A stretch of 64,000 nucleotides of DNA from Primulina eburnea (GCF_022965805.1 NC_133117.1:11122183-11186182); one strand, 5' to 3'. Shown: positions 45,973 to 58,648, counted from the stretch's first letter. Notes: generated by a model not told the origin, from the letters alone. A program made the numbers and translations.

Positions 45973-47309
45973 CAAACGTAAATTTCAGAGAAAAGAAAGG
46001 AAAATCGAATTCAGAGGAAAGAATTGCTTCTTGATTTAGAAATTGATTTACGATCAATCCGTCCGTTAGATTTTAAATCCGACTTCAGTACTGTGTTCCT
46101 ATCAACGCACGCTACAACTGGACGTAAGTTTTACTATGTTTTGACATGTTTTGAAATTATGATGTTGTTGGAATTGAATACACGTCATATATGTTGTTCT
46201 TGACATGTTAGACAGCGTAGAATCGAAGTCAGATTAAGAAACGGACTGATTATGGAATTGTTATGAATTTCAGAATGAAATTGACTAGAATTGATATCAG
46301 ATTTGTACGATGGTTGATTGTAAGTGTTTTGAATTGATATAAACTGATATAGTATTATCAGTATCGCAAGATTGTACTGTTGTACTGTCAGAAATTGATA
46401 AAACAGAGATGTTGTGATTTGATTAGAATATTGATACAGAATATTGATATTGTCATTGCCAGATTGAACAGTGACAGACTTTGAATCAAGACTTTGATTG
46501 TATCAGATCGACAGCAAGAAAGGTATAAATAAATGTTGATTCGGGATTGCACAACTCGAGTTAGGTTTGAATTGAGTTTCCCTAAATCACATACTTTATT
46601 TATTGCATTGATATTTGCTGATTATCAGATTGATATGTTAATGTATTGACTTAGAACAGAGTCAGAGTCCGAGTCTAGGGCAGATCTGCCTAGCTAGGGC
46701 AGAACCGCCGAGTCTTTCTCAGAACCGATATGACTCTAGACTTACGGTGTATCGAAGAGCCTTAGATGTAGATCGACGTCTATCTCAGACACTCGATACA
46801 GCATACCAAAGTCTAAATTAGATTGGGATCCCTAGATTTGAGATAAGATAAGATTAGATCACGAGTCATTGATTCATGTAGTCAGACTAGATACATGTTT
46901 TAATGTTTGTGTATGCTTTTATATATGTTTTATATGATTGCATTTAATACATTGTTTATACTGGGATATTTATATCTCACCGGAGTTATCCGGCTGTTGT
47001 CTTGTTTGTATGTGTGCATGACAACAGGTGGGACAGGTACAGGGTCACAGAGGTGAAGACAGATCGAGATTAGAGTGGTGATTCCGGACTTGGACTAGAG
47101 ATATGGTTTAAACACTTGATAGTTAGGTGTTGAACCTGAGATGTAAATTATTGTGTGATGTTTGAGATTTATACTTTTATACTGATATGTATAGGAGTTT
47201 GATTCCATTACCTTCCGCAATTAAAAAAAAAATTTAGACCCTGTTTATTATAATTGATTAATTAGTCCCAATCATGATTAAGAACTTGATTAGCGTCCGG
47301 GTCCCCACA
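45569..47309 (+). repeat. G4 5' LTR
   Basis: 1741 bp. Begins tctaatgccc (TG mutated to TC) and ends ccccaca. Contains three GC-rich inverted repeats (45696-45863) and a TA microsatellite (about 45915-45973). The region ~46670-46800 is a moderately GC-rich block shared with the other LTR. No gene. Confidence 0.95.
45696..45863. repeat. Three GC-rich inverted repeats in the G4 5' LTR
   Basis: Units 45696-45735, 45763-45798 and 45828-45863 each have arms CGCCCGGGCGG and CCGCCCGAGCG (first unit slightly different) around a 9-11-nt AT-rich loop. They stand out in an otherwise AT-rich LTR and each can fold as a hairpin. The matching units in the 3' LTR are at 52230-52269, 52297-52332 and 52362-52397. 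Confidence 0.85.
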
Positions 47310-47314
47310 ACAGG

Positions 47315-47326
47315 TGGTATCAGAGC
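47315..47326 (+). other. G4 primer binding site
   Basis: TGGTATCAGAGC, complementary to initiator tRNA-Met, five bases from the LTR end. Positions 47327-47568 are untranslated leader. Confidence 0.9.
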
Positions 47327-47568
47327 GATAGATCCTTTAGATTGAGATAGAAGAGGCTAGTGAGCGGGGTATATTGAGGTTTTCTTTCCTGCTTTTGAAT
47401 GCTAGCTTGTCTTACTGCTTTATTACATGTTACTTGTTTATCTGATTGATATAGTAATATGTTTTATGGAGATTGGATCGGTACTGATTCTGGATCAACA
47501 GTAAGATGATCAGGGGAGGACTGCAACAGAATTGTTGTACTTGTTATTAATCTATTTGATTATTAGAT

Positions 47569-50500
47569 ATGCCTCCGAGACGAGTACCAGAACAGGGAAG
47601 TACATCAAATCCTCCAATGGATGTCACCCCGACTCCAATGGAAACATTACTGAAACGATTTCAGTCGTTTCATCCGCCGACCTTGAAAGGCACAGAGAAC
47701 GCTGTAAAGTGTGAAAGTTGGCTTGATGATATTGAGATGCTGTTCGAATCCTTGGAGTATACAGATGAGAAGAGGGTGAAATTAATTGGACACCAATTAC
47801 ACGACGTTGCCAAGGACTGGTGGATTACGAGGAAGAGAGCCATGGAGCATAGAGGTACGAATATTACCTGGAATATATTTAGAACTGAATTTATCAACGA
47901 TTCTTTCAAGTGTCGTACCGGAAGTACAAGGGGGCGGAGTTTGCCAACCTCAAGCAAGGACAGATGAACATAGAAGAATACGTGTCAAAGTTCTCCTCCT
48001 TGCTGAAATTTGCTCCACATGTGGCTGACAGCGAAGAAGCTACTGCTGACCAGTTCATCAATGGCCTGAACCCCGACATTTTCACATTGGTAAACACAGG
48101 GCGACCAGATAATTTTACTGATGCCCTGAACAGAGCCAAGGGAGCAGAAGCCGGTCTGATGAGACAGAAAGGGGCTTCATTTGTGCCTCCAGCACCGAGA
48201 CCACAACAACGACCTCCCAGATTTGAGGGTGGCAGCAGTAGTGGAGGAAAGAAAGAATTTTTGAAAGCCAGGGGAAAGCAATTCAAGAAATCTGGCAGTA
48301 GTTCTTCCAGCTCCGGTGGTTCCAGACCGAGCCAGAGTTACACTGGAGTTTATTGCAAGACTTGCGGAGGAAGACATGCTACTGAGCAATGCCAGGGAGT
48401 GACTGGTAGTTGCAATTTCTGTAAACAGTCGGGACACTTTGCTAAAGTGTGTCCGCAGAGAGGTTCCCAAAGATCTCAGGGGGCCGAGTCATCGGGATCA
48501 GCAGCACAGATTGAGAGACGATCAGCTGCTGTTCACACATTCCAGCCAGCGCCAGCTCAGTCACAGCAGAGGCCAGGAGGATGCCAGACAGTTGGTCAGC
48601 CTCCGAGACAGCAGGCCAGAGTATTCGCTTTGATAGAAGAGCAGGCCCAGGAAGCACCAGATGACGTTGTGGCAGGTAACTGTTCTTTATGTGGTTATCC
48701 TGCTTACGTATTAATTGATACCGATGCTTCACACACGTTTATTTCTGAACGATTTGCATTAAGTCATGTATTGCCTGTAGAGTCTTTAGCTACCGTAGTG
48801 TCTGTCTCTTCGCCTTTGGGGACGGGTTTGATATCCGTGAATTCGGTTAAGCATTGTGTGCTACAGTATGACGGGCATGAGATTGAGTTAGATTGCATTG
48901 TACTTGGATTGTCTGATTTTGACTGTATTATCGGTATTGATATGCTGACCAAGTATAGAGCGACTGTTGATTGTTTCCACAAGATAGTGAGATTCAGACC
49001 CGATATGGCTGAAGAGTGGAAATTTTACGGTAAGGGTTCTAGATCGAGAATTCCTTTAGTATCCGTATTATCTATGACTCGATTGTTACAGAAAGGAGCA
49101 GAAGGATTCCTTGTATATTCAGTAGATTTACTGAAGTCGAGTCCAGTATTGGCAGATCTGCCAGTGGTACGTGAGTTTGCTGACGTCTTCCCAGACGAGA
49201 TCCCGGGATTACCTCCAGTTAGAGAGATAGACTTCAGCATTGAACTGATGCCAGGTACAGTACCGATTTCTAAAGCTCCGTACAGAATGGCACCAGTTGA
49301 ACTAAAAGAATTGAAAGACCAGCTTGAAGATTTACTGGCCAAGGGGTACATCAGACCGAGTGTGTCTCCTTGGGGTGCTCCAGTATTATTTGTAAGAAAG
49401 AAAGATGGTTCGATGAGACTCTGCATCGACTATCGGCAACTGAACAAGGCAACAGTAAAGAATAAATATCCTTTGCCTCGTATAGATGATTTATTCGATC
49501 AGTTGCAGGGTTCCTCAGTATATTCCAAGATTGATTTAAGATCAGGATATCATCAGCTGAGAGTCAGAGACTCTGATATCTCAAAAACGGCATTCAGAAC
49601 CTGGTATGGACACTATAAATTTATTGTCATGCCGTTTGGTCTGACGAATGCTCCAGCTGTATTTATGGGATTGATGAACCGTATCTTCCAGAAATATCTC
49701 GATGATTTTGTGATTATTTTCATTTATGATATTTTGATTTATTCAAAGAATATGAGTGAGCATGCTGAGCATTTACGAACTGTGTTGCGAATTCTAAGGG
49801 CTGAGAAGTTATATGCTAAACTGTCGAAATGTGAGTTTTGGCTAAGACAGGTAGTATTTCTGGGTCATATTATATCTGGAGATGGTATATCAGTTGATCC
49901 CAGTAAAGTGGAAACCGTGATTTCTTGGCCAAGACCGACGTCAGTGCCCGAAATTCGCAGTTTTATGGGTTTAGCAGGATATTACCGTCGTTTCATTAAA
50001 GATTTCTCGAGTATAGCTAAACCAATTACTCAGCTGACTCAGAATAATGCTCTATTTGTTTGGTCTGAAGAATGTGAGACCAGTTTTCTGGAGCTAAAGA
50101 AGAGGTTGACCAGTGCACCAGTGTTGACTATACCATCCGGTACTGGTGATTTTGTGGTTTATTGCGACGCTTCTCACAGAGGGTTGGGATGTGTGCTGAT
50201 GCAACGAGGGCATGTTATCGCTTATGCCTCAAGACAGCTTAAACCACATGAGACTCGTTATCCAATTCATGATTTAGAATTGGCAGCCATTGTCTTTGCA
50301 TTAAAGATATGGCGACACTATCTTTATGGTGAAAAGTTTGAGATATATTCTGATCATAAGAGTTTGAAATATCTGTTTTCACAATCTGAATTGAATATGA
50401 GACAACGAAGATGGCTTGATTTGCTTAAAGATTTTGATTGTGAAATCAAATACTATCCAGGAAAGTCTAATGCAGCAGCTGATGCACTGAGTCGAAAGGT

Positions 50501-50996
50501 ATGTTCTTTATCCTTATCGACGATTGGTGTTTCAAATTTGATAGAAGACTGCTGTTTGTCTGGATTAGCATTTGAAACAGATTATAGACCGTTAAGATTT
50601 TATACGGTGCAAGTAGAACCTGAGCTGATTATGAAGATTAAAGCGGCTCAAAAAGATGATCAGAATATACAGAAATCAGTATCGATAGTCAGAACAGGAC
50701 ATCGATCGGAATATCAGGTACGTGATGACGTCTTGTATGTGAATAATCGTCTGGTTGTGCCGAATGTTTCAGATTTGAGACGACATATATTGTCAGAAGC
50801 GCACAACAGTCGATTTAGTATTCATCCTGGTGGCAGAAAGATGTATAACGATTTGAAAGGACAATTCTGGTGGAAACAAATGAAGACTGATATCGCCGAA
50901 TTTGTTTCCAAATGTCTGAATTGCCAGCAGGTGAAAGCAGAAAGAAAGAAACCAGGAGGATTATTACAGAGTTTGTCCATTCCTGAGTGGAAATGA
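47569..50996 (+). pseudogene. gag-pol: G4 gag, protease, RT, RNase H and integrase finger
   Basis: Gag starts at the ATG at 47569 (MPPRRVPEQGSTSN...). A one-base frameshift near 47895 moves the reading into the frame that is open from 47910 to 50996. In that 1028-codon part: zinc knuckle [14 protein letters not shown] near residue 171; protease motif D270-T-D272 in place of D-T-G; RT with VDYRQLN-type blocks but active site FIYD (Y606, D607) in place of FIDD; RNase H ([10 protein letters not shown]); integrase HHCC finger (HPGGRK; CLNCQQ). The frame ends at a TGA at 50994-50996 where relatives have Trp (WKWEH). Protease and RT are both expected to be dead. Confidence 0.92.
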
Positions 50997-52004
50997 GATC
51001 ACATTTCCATGGATTTTGTGACACAGTTGCCACGTTCCTCCCGAGGTTGTGATGCGATTTGGGTCGTGATTGACAGATTGACCAAATCCGCATGTTTTAT
51101 ACCGTACAAGATGACGTACAGATTTGACCAGATGACAGAGATCTATGTCAGAGAGGTGGTCAGATTACATGGAGTGCCAAAGTCGATCGTATCAGATCGT
51201 GATCCTCGATTTACTTCGCACTTCTGGCAGAGTTTGCAGCAGGCTCTCGGTACGAAGTTACATCTGAGTACCGTATATCATCCACAGACCGACGGACAGT
51301 CAGAACGGACTATCCAAACACTGGAGGATATGCTGAGAGCAGTAGTGCTAGATTTCAGCACTAATTGGCAAGATGCATTGCATCTTTGTGAGTTTTCGTA
51401 CAACAATAGCTATCAGACGAGTATTGAGATGGCACCATTTGAAGCGTTGTACGGAAAGAAATGCAGATCCCCTCTGTATTGGGATGATATCTCTGAAGTC
51501 CCGCTAATTCAAAAGAAAATGAAGGCAGCACAAGACAAACAGGCCAAATATGCCAATTTTCGACGTAGACCGTTGGTATTTGAGGTTGGAGACCGAGTAT
51601 TTTTGAAGATTTCACCTTTCAGAGGAGTTGTCATATTTGGCAAGAAAGGGAAACTATCTCCACGATACATTGGGCCTTATGAGATTCTTGAGAAGATAGG
51701 AGATCGTGCCTATCGACTCGCCCTACCGCCTTCATTATCAGGGATACATGATGTCTTTCATGTATCGTTATTAAGGAAGTACCTTCCCGATGCTTCACAT
51801 GCTATACAACCAGACGAGGCCGAGCTTGATGAATCTCTGAGCTATGTTGAAAAACCGATTCAGATTATTGATCGTAAAGAAAAACAGCTCAGAACGAAGA
51901 TGATTCCACTTGTGAAAGTGCAATGGACTCGTCATGGTGTAGAAGAAGCAACCTGGGAAACTGAATCAGATATGAGACAAGAGTTCCCAGAGTTATTTAG
52001 ATGA
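50997..52004 (+). pseudogene. pol: G4 integrase core and chromodomain-like end
   Basis: In frame with the preceding part after one stop codon. From 51009: MDFVTQLPRSSRG (first Asp), [10 protein letters not shown] (second Asp), [12 protein letters not shown] (Glu), then GPYEILEKIG and [12 protein letters not shown] and a chromodomain-like tail (SYVEKPIQIID; IPLVKVQWTRHGVEEATWE), ending FPELFR. Compared with G3, about 20 residues are missing after DDISEVP. Chromodomain-like ends are thought to guide chromovirus integration to heterochromatin. Confidence 0.9.
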
Positions 52005-52080
52005 TGTAAATTGTTTATACAGTTTTGTATATATACTCCTTGTTGATACGAATGAAATGCTTGTGATTTCGAGGACGAAA

Positions 52081-52102
52081 TCATATCTTAGGGGGGGAGA
52101 AA
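52081..52102 (+). other. G4 polypurine tract
   Basis: 'gaggacgaaatcatatcttagggggggagaaa' region (last 22 bases listed) right before the LTR start tgtaatgcc, the gypsy-typical arrangement. Confidence 0.9.
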
Positions 52103-52445
52103 TGTAATGCCCGAGATTTCGAGTATATTAATATGAGATTATTAATTATGTTTTAATGTAAGTATAGCCGGGCCATTCCGAGACCAGACTGGACAAAGTG
52201 TATGAATTGCACATTTGTGGGCCGAAAGTTTGGCGCCCGGGCGGAGGTGTTTGACCACCCGAGCGCCAATGTTAAATGCAAGAAACCCGAGCACCTCGCG
52301 CCCGGGCGGAAGTTTATAACCGCCCGAGCCCGATTGAATAAACTGAGAAGGCCGAGAGTTCCGCGCCCGGGCGGAACTTTATGTCCGCTCGAGCGCGAGA
52401 CGTGTGCTACAAAGACATGAGCCACGTCTGCTGAGAAAGCATGCA

Positions 52446-52524
<79 letters not shown>

Positions 52525-53852
52525 AACGTAAATTTCTGAGAAAAGAAAGGAAAATCGAATTCAGAGGAAAGAATTGCTTCTTGATTTTAGAAATTGATTT
52601 ACGATCAATCCGTCCGTTAGATTTTAAATCCGACTTCAGTACTGTGTTCCTATCAACGCAGACTACAACTGGACGTAAGTTTTACTACGTTTTGACATGT
52701 TTTGAAATTATGATGTTGTTGGAATTGAATACATGTCATATATGTTGTTCTTGACATGTTAGACAGCGTAGAATCGAAGTCAGATTAAGAAACGGACTGA
52801 TTATGGAATTGTTATGAATTTCAGAATGAAATTGGCTAGAATTGATATCAGATTTGTACGATGGTTGATTGTAAGTGTTTGGAATTGATATAGACTGATA
52901 TAGTATTATCAGTATCGCAAGATTGTACTGTCAGAATTTGATAAAACAGAGATGTTGTGATTTGATTAAAATATTGATACAGAATATTGATATTGTCATT
53001 TCCAGATTGAACAGTGACAGACTTTGAATCAAGACTTTGATTGTATCAGATCGACAGCAAGAAAGTTATAAATAAATGTTGATTCGAGATTGTACAACTC
53101 GAGTTAGGTTTAACTTGAGTTTCCCTAAATCACATACTTTATTTATTGCATTGATATTTGCTGATTATCAGATTGATATGTTAATGTAATGACTTAGAAC
53201 AGAGTCAGAGTCCGAGTCTAGGGCAGATCAGCCTAGCTAGGGCAGAACCGCCGATTCTTTCTCAGAACCGATAAGACTCTAGACTTACGGTGTATCGAAG
53301 AGCCTTAGATGTAGATCGACGTCTATCTCAGACACTCGATACAGCATACCAAAGTCTAAATTAGATTGGGATCCCTAGATTTGAGATAAGATAAGATTAG
53401 ATCACGAGTCATTGATTCATGTAGTCAGACTAGATACATGTTTTAATGTTTGTGTATGCTTTTATATATGTTTTATATGATTGCATTTAATACATTGTTT
53501 ATACTGGGATATTTATATCTCACCGGAGTTATCCGGCTGTTGTCTTGTTTGTATGTGTGCATGACAACAGGTGGGACATGTACATGGTCACAGAGGTGAA
53601 GACAGATCGAGATTAGAGTGGTGATTCCGGACTTGGACTAGAAATAGGGTTTAAACACTTGACAGTTAGGTGTTGAACTTGAGATGTAAATTATTGTATG
53701 ATGTTTGAGATTTATACTTTTATACTGATATGTATAGGAGTTTGATTCCATTACCTTCCGCAATTAAAAAAAAAATTTAGACCCTGTTTATTATAATTGA
53801 TTAATTAGTCCCAATCATGATTAAGAACTTGATTAGCGTCCGGGTCCCCACA
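52103..53852 (+). repeat. G4 3' LTR
   Basis: 1750 bp, tgtaatgccc...ccccaca. Same hairpins as the 5' LTR with a few changes, and a longer TA microsatellite (about 52449-52521). An 8-bp block ttgtactg of the 5' LTR (near 46375) is missing here. Confidence 0.95.
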
Positions 53853-53857
53853 AATAT

Positions 53858-54557
53858 GGATATGGATACGAATATGAATATGTTTATGATGATATGAAAA
53901 TGCTTATGAAAAGTTTATGAAAATGTTCATGTTTAAAGATGATGCATCGTTATGAAAATGTTTTTATTTAAAGTTCATGCATCATGAAAATGTTTACGAA
54001 AATGTGCATTTTTAAAGTTTATGAATATTCATGAAAACGATATTTTAAGTACAAGTATTTTCACTGTTGTATGTGATCTGTATATGTAGTACTTGTTATC
54101 AAGATTATTGCGTGTTGAGTCTTTAGACATACTAAGTGTGATTGTTGTAGGTGATTAAGATAATAATGTTAAAGGAGGTCTTGATGGTTGATCTGACTGG
54201 ACTGAAGGTGCACATAACCCGAGGACCGACGCTAGTTTTTCGCACTAGTTATGATTTATGATTTTAAGATTATGTTAAAGATATTTTATGACTTTTAATT
54301 ACGCTTTGAGTGGTTTTTGAGAGGTTTTAGTATGTGATATATTTTTCAAATAATGTTTTTAGGTTTGGTAAAACATTTAAATGATTTTATGATTCGAAAT
54401 GTTTTCCTTTTGATTTTTAAATATAAGTTGGTAGTTTTATTTTCAAAATTGTACAAGATATTTTTAAAATACATATTATATATGTATTCGGGTGATTTAG
54501 TAAGAGGCAAAAAAAAAATTCTAGCACGTTTTGAGAAAACGAATAGATGAAATTTCA
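53858..54557 (+). repeat. A left LTR, piece 4 (end)
   Basis: Resumes 'ggatatggatacgaatatgaatatg'-type sequence after G4, with loose 'catgaaaatgtttatgaaaa' repetition to ~54050, the 'ggtgcacataacccgaggaccg' block also found in the solo LTR (~440-465 reversed), and ends ...aatttca before the PBS. No gene. Confidence 0.75.
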
Positions 54558-55580
54558 GTTGGTATCAGAACAAAAAGGATTGTGCTACCATCAGTGTCGG
54601 GAAGATCAGTCGTCAAGCCTCAATCTGTAAGTTTACATGCTTTATATGATTTATATGTTTTTACCTGCTTGACTAAATGAATTATATGTTTACGCCACAT
54701 GTTTAATAGCTTTATGATAATATATGTTTTATAATTTTTATACGTCATACGATATGAAATAAGAAATTATTTGATCTCAACGCATGTTGGCTTCGTGGTG
54801 GAATTGGACTATGTTGATTTTTGGATTTAGTATCGACGTTCTACATTTGGGCCATAAGTTAATCGTGAATATTATGAATGCTTTTGGGACATGTAGATTT
54901 TTCTAAGAAAATACTGATGATTCATGGTTACTATTTGAGTTAATTTTGGGAATTAGACATAAGGGATAACGATTCGAATACTGTGATGATATTTTGAAGT
55001 AAGAAAAAGTATAAAGTGAGATTTTAAGTTTTGATTAAAGGTAAGATTGGTTATGATAATTGATTTTTGGATAAATAAGTTTAAAATTATCGAAATTATG
55101 TTATGGGAAACATGTAGAATGAAATTAAAAATGTCAAAAACGTATGGGTTAATCGTATTATTATTGAAATTAAGGACCAATTACGATAATTTTTGAGGAA
55201 ATTAAGAATTAATTTTGCTTTTTAATATGAAATTTGATAAGTTGCTGAATATCTTGGGTATAAAATAAGAAAAATAATATACAATAAGTGTGGTCATCTA
55301 TCTTTTAATATAGAGGTTTGTAAGAAAAGTTGAAATTCGAGGTTATAATAAAACACTAAGTCATTAGGGGTCTTTTTAAGTTGCGATTCGCAAATAAGGA
55401 TTTAGAAGGTAATTTTAATTGGGATCAAGGAGACGTAAGGAGTTTTAACACAGTAGCGCAGCGAAATCGTGGATTTTCGGGATACTATAACTAACTCTAA
55501 ATTTTTGATTATCGAGGATAAGCGAATTTCGCGGACAAAATTATATTTAAGGGGGGGGGGGGGGGGGGGGGGGGGGAGAT
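54558..55580 (+). other. A internal region: PBS, non-coding, PPT
   Basis: Only about 1.0 kb. PBS TGGTATCAGAAC at 54560-54571 (one mismatch to the initiator tRNA-Met complement). The rest is AT-rich with no ORF of note and no gag/pol similarity. It ends with 'gaggataagcgaatttcgcggac' and a purine tract with 25 consecutive G (55552-55576) before the right LTR. This is the layout of a large retrotransposon derivative. Confidence 0.75.
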
Positions 55581-56592
55581 TGTAATGCCCTGAAAATTTG
55601 AAGGTCCACGCGAACCATATGCATACAAGTTATTAAATTCTTTGTGTATTTCAATTAATTGTTTTAATTGCATATATTAATTATGTTGTGAATATTGACA
55701 TATTTAAAATATACTTTTCTACATTGTTGTATTAAAATATATTTTTAAAGGTTATTCGAGTTGTGATCAAGGAACGGAGACCGTGGGCTGAAAAACAGAA
55801 ATGTTTTTATTGGTTAATTGTTTTTTATTATTTTAAATTAAGGGTGATGCTTTTTATTATTTTTGAAATAAGAAGCATTGAGTTGATTGTATACGCCGTG
55901 ACGTAAATTTTATCGGTGCTAGTTTTTCAACAAAAATACAAACTTTTTGGCAACCCGCTAATATATTCACAAAGTTTATTAATGAAAATATTTTAATGAA
56001 ACACTAATGGGTTATTTGGGCGTAATTAAATTTCTTAATGGGCCTAAGCTTGGTTAGTGTGTTAATTAATATTTAAAGTGCTAAAACACCCCACAATTCA
56101 CAACACAACTCACGCCTCCATCCTAGCACACACAATTCAAACTCTTTTCTTCAAGCAAACACACGACACACACACATAAAATCAATGGGAAAAATATCAA
56201 ACTTCTTCAAAGTTTTCAAGGGTTCTTCAAGCCGTCGTTCTTCGATTCGTCAACGTAAAATCGTACGTTAAAAACTCAAAGGAACGCCATATTCTTTCCT
56301 TCAATTATCTATCATATCATAATATTTATTTGAACATGTTTTGAATGAAGACAAATGGCACATCATGATATTTTTGTAACTATGCATATGTGTGTGTTAA
56401 ACTCTGGTGTTTTGGTTCAAAAATCATGTTTAATATGATCTAAAGAGGCTGCCATGATTAGGAAAGGTTTAAGGGTTGTTTTTGCATGTTTTAAAGAGCA
56501 CTAGGATGCAAGAGAAATGCTACACACGAACTCAACTCAAGATTGAACAACTTTTATGTCATGTTAAGCAAGAGGCTCGGTAATGGGGTATG
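55581..56592 (+). repeat. A right LTR, first ~1.0 kb
   Basis: Starts tgtaatgccctgaaaatttgaagg and aligns with 15228-16235 with clearly more differences than the other LTR pairs in the window. It is cut after ...ggggtatg by G5; the uncut sequence reads ggggtatgtttcttgg at 16232. The rest should follow G5 beyond the window. Confidence 0.8.
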
Positions 56593-58409
56593 TGTGAGAG
56601 CCCAGCCCAACCGGAAACCTCAAAGCCCAGCCCAAATGTCATTAAGTAAGTTAAAAAAAAAAGATAATCGTAAAAATTTATTTCTCTCTCCCCGTTTTCC
56701 TCCATCACCGAAAGCTTCATCGTCCTTTCTTTCTTTTCGATTTCGAAGCTTTGACCGTCGATCGTGGCCGCTCCGATTGTCCAAAAAATAAAGTAAATAC
56801 ATATTCGGAATCCTCTCGACGAGAGCTATCCATTCATACCAAAATTTCATAGAAAACTCGCGACTCTCGGAAACCCGTCGGAGACCGTCGCCTGTTTTTC
56901 GCCGGAAAAGTTGGAAGGAGGCTTGGGTTAGGTTGTGTAAAGCTTAAATTCGAAGCTTTAAGCATTTTTCGAAATTTCAGAGGTATAATTATGAATTTAG
57001 GGTTTCGAATTTTGGGGATTTTAAGTCAATTGAGTTCCAATAATTAATATATGTTGTATTATTGATTGTAGGTGCTATATCGGAGCTCATTGGAGGTATT
57101 AACGAAATTTCAGAATTTAATTGGGCATAATTTCGAAAATTCAAGAATTTTAGATTGGGTTTTCGAACTTTAGTGTTCAACAATTAAATGTTTAGACGCT
57201 ATAGAATTGACATATATTAATTTTCGAAATTTTAAAGCCTAAATTAAGAATTTTTGGAATTTTAGGCTAAATTAGTAAATATTGAAAAAATAAACCGGAC
57301 ATGATATGAAATGTATTATTTGCCACAGGATTGGATTCTGCGAGAAATCCTTGAGATATTTTGTGGTAAATTAAAGTCCGTTGAGGTACGTATGAACCGT
57401 TTTATTATGACGTCTATAGTGATGTGAAATGACGTTAAGTAATTTGTAATAAGTTGTGACGTGCTTTATGTGCTTCTGTGAATACTTGATTGCATTCATG
57501 GATTTATTTGAGTTGATGCATAGCATTTCGAGCCTTGACTCCGTGATTGCTAGCATTACTGATCTGTTGCGATGTTGCGTCATCTATGGAGTGAGTGATA
57601 GGATTAGATCACTCCTGACATCTCATCGATGGAATGGGTGATAGTACTAGCACTCCTGATGACTTGCATGAGGGCTGAGCGGGTCGCACCCGTACCCTCG
57701 ATGCTACGTGCATGGATAGCGGCGGCATGCTATTACGTTGCTACATTCCTGGCACGGGTGGCCACTGTTCTTGTTGCTGATGCGTTTCATTTGGACTCCG
57801 CTTTGGTATCCATTATTTTGTTGTTACCTTTCACGCATTGCATTACATTGCATCGCGTCGCATTTTACTTGATTTTATTTCATATCAGTTATATTTGTCG
57901 TAATATTACTGGTTCGTCGTACTGGGGCCCGACCCCTCGTTTCTTTTATGCTGTGGTTGTTTTTGATGCCATAGCAGGTTATCCAGGAGGATTTGACGCG
58001 TCTAGTGGAGCGTCAGGTAGTGGTGCCCAGTCGTCGAGTCGTGGTTGAGAGTTTCCCAGATATATATACACTATATTATGGAGTCATACATTTACCGGGG
58101 AGATGCCCCATGTAGCTGTACTGTTATGTTTACGATGTTTTGAATTGATAGTGATGTGATCGAGCCTTGCCGGCTCTGCATGTGTTTAGTCCTGGCCAGT
58201 GCGGCTATAGGTTTGTGAATTGATGTTGTGACTTTATTTCGAGTATATAAATATTGTTGTGTTGTTTTTGGGATGTCCTATTTACGAATAGGTCATGCCG
58301 AAATTTCTGTAGGCCCAAAAGGAAAAAATTTTAATCGCTTTCGCTGTTTACATTAATAAATCCTGGTTGTTTGGTCATTAAACGTTAATCAGGAGCACGG
58401 GCCCCCACA
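56593..58409 (+). repeat. G5 5' LTR
   Basis: 1817 bp, tgtgagagccc...gcccccaca. A 139-codon frame at 57629-58048 is hydrophobic, unlike any gag or pol, and has no supporting feature; I regard it as chance. No gene. Confidence 0.93.
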
Positions 58410-58411
58410 GT

Positions 58412-58423
58412 TGGTATCAGAGC
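58412..58423 (+). other. G5 primer binding site
   Basis: TGGTATCAGAGC, complementary to initiator tRNA-Met, two bases after the LTR. 58424-58648 is leader. Confidence 0.9.
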
Positions 58424-58648
58424 GTAACTGGGATATGCTCGAATTAGAGTCTAGGGCACTTGAGTCTAGACACAAAAAAAATGATTGTGCATGTGTTTGA
58501 CTATTTGCTCTTATTTGAATTATTTGGTGTGATTTCTTTGAATTTGCCTGACGATTAGCTGATTAGGCATGATATGTAGTTTAGAAATTGCCTATTAATT
58601 TCTTTTACCTGTTATCTGCCTGTGTATTTAATCCTCGTGTCTTGTAGA

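Larger units (their letters stand above)
45569..53852 (+). mobile_element. G4: Ty3/gypsy chromovirus (Del/Tekay type), inactive
   Basis: 8284 bp, LTRs 45569-47309 and 52103-53852, TSD aatat at 45564-45568 and 53853-53857. PBS and PPT are in place, gag-pol on the plus strand. About 30 LTR differences by eye (~2%). It carries a gag frameshift, a nonsense codon before integrase and changed catalytic residues in protease and RT, so it cannot move by itself. Confidence 0.95.

Noticed and set aside
45619..46057. ORFs with (IY)n repeats
   Set aside because: Translation of a TA microsatellite and hairpin DNA in the G4 LTR.
47670..47957. 95-codon minus-strand ORF over G4 gag
   Set aside because: Shadow of gag in another frame; no conservation in G5 or G3.
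57629..58048. 139-codon hydrophobic ORF in the G5 5' LTR
   Set aside because: It lies wholly within an LTR, has no homologue in the window and no domain; long frames arise by chance in such sequence.
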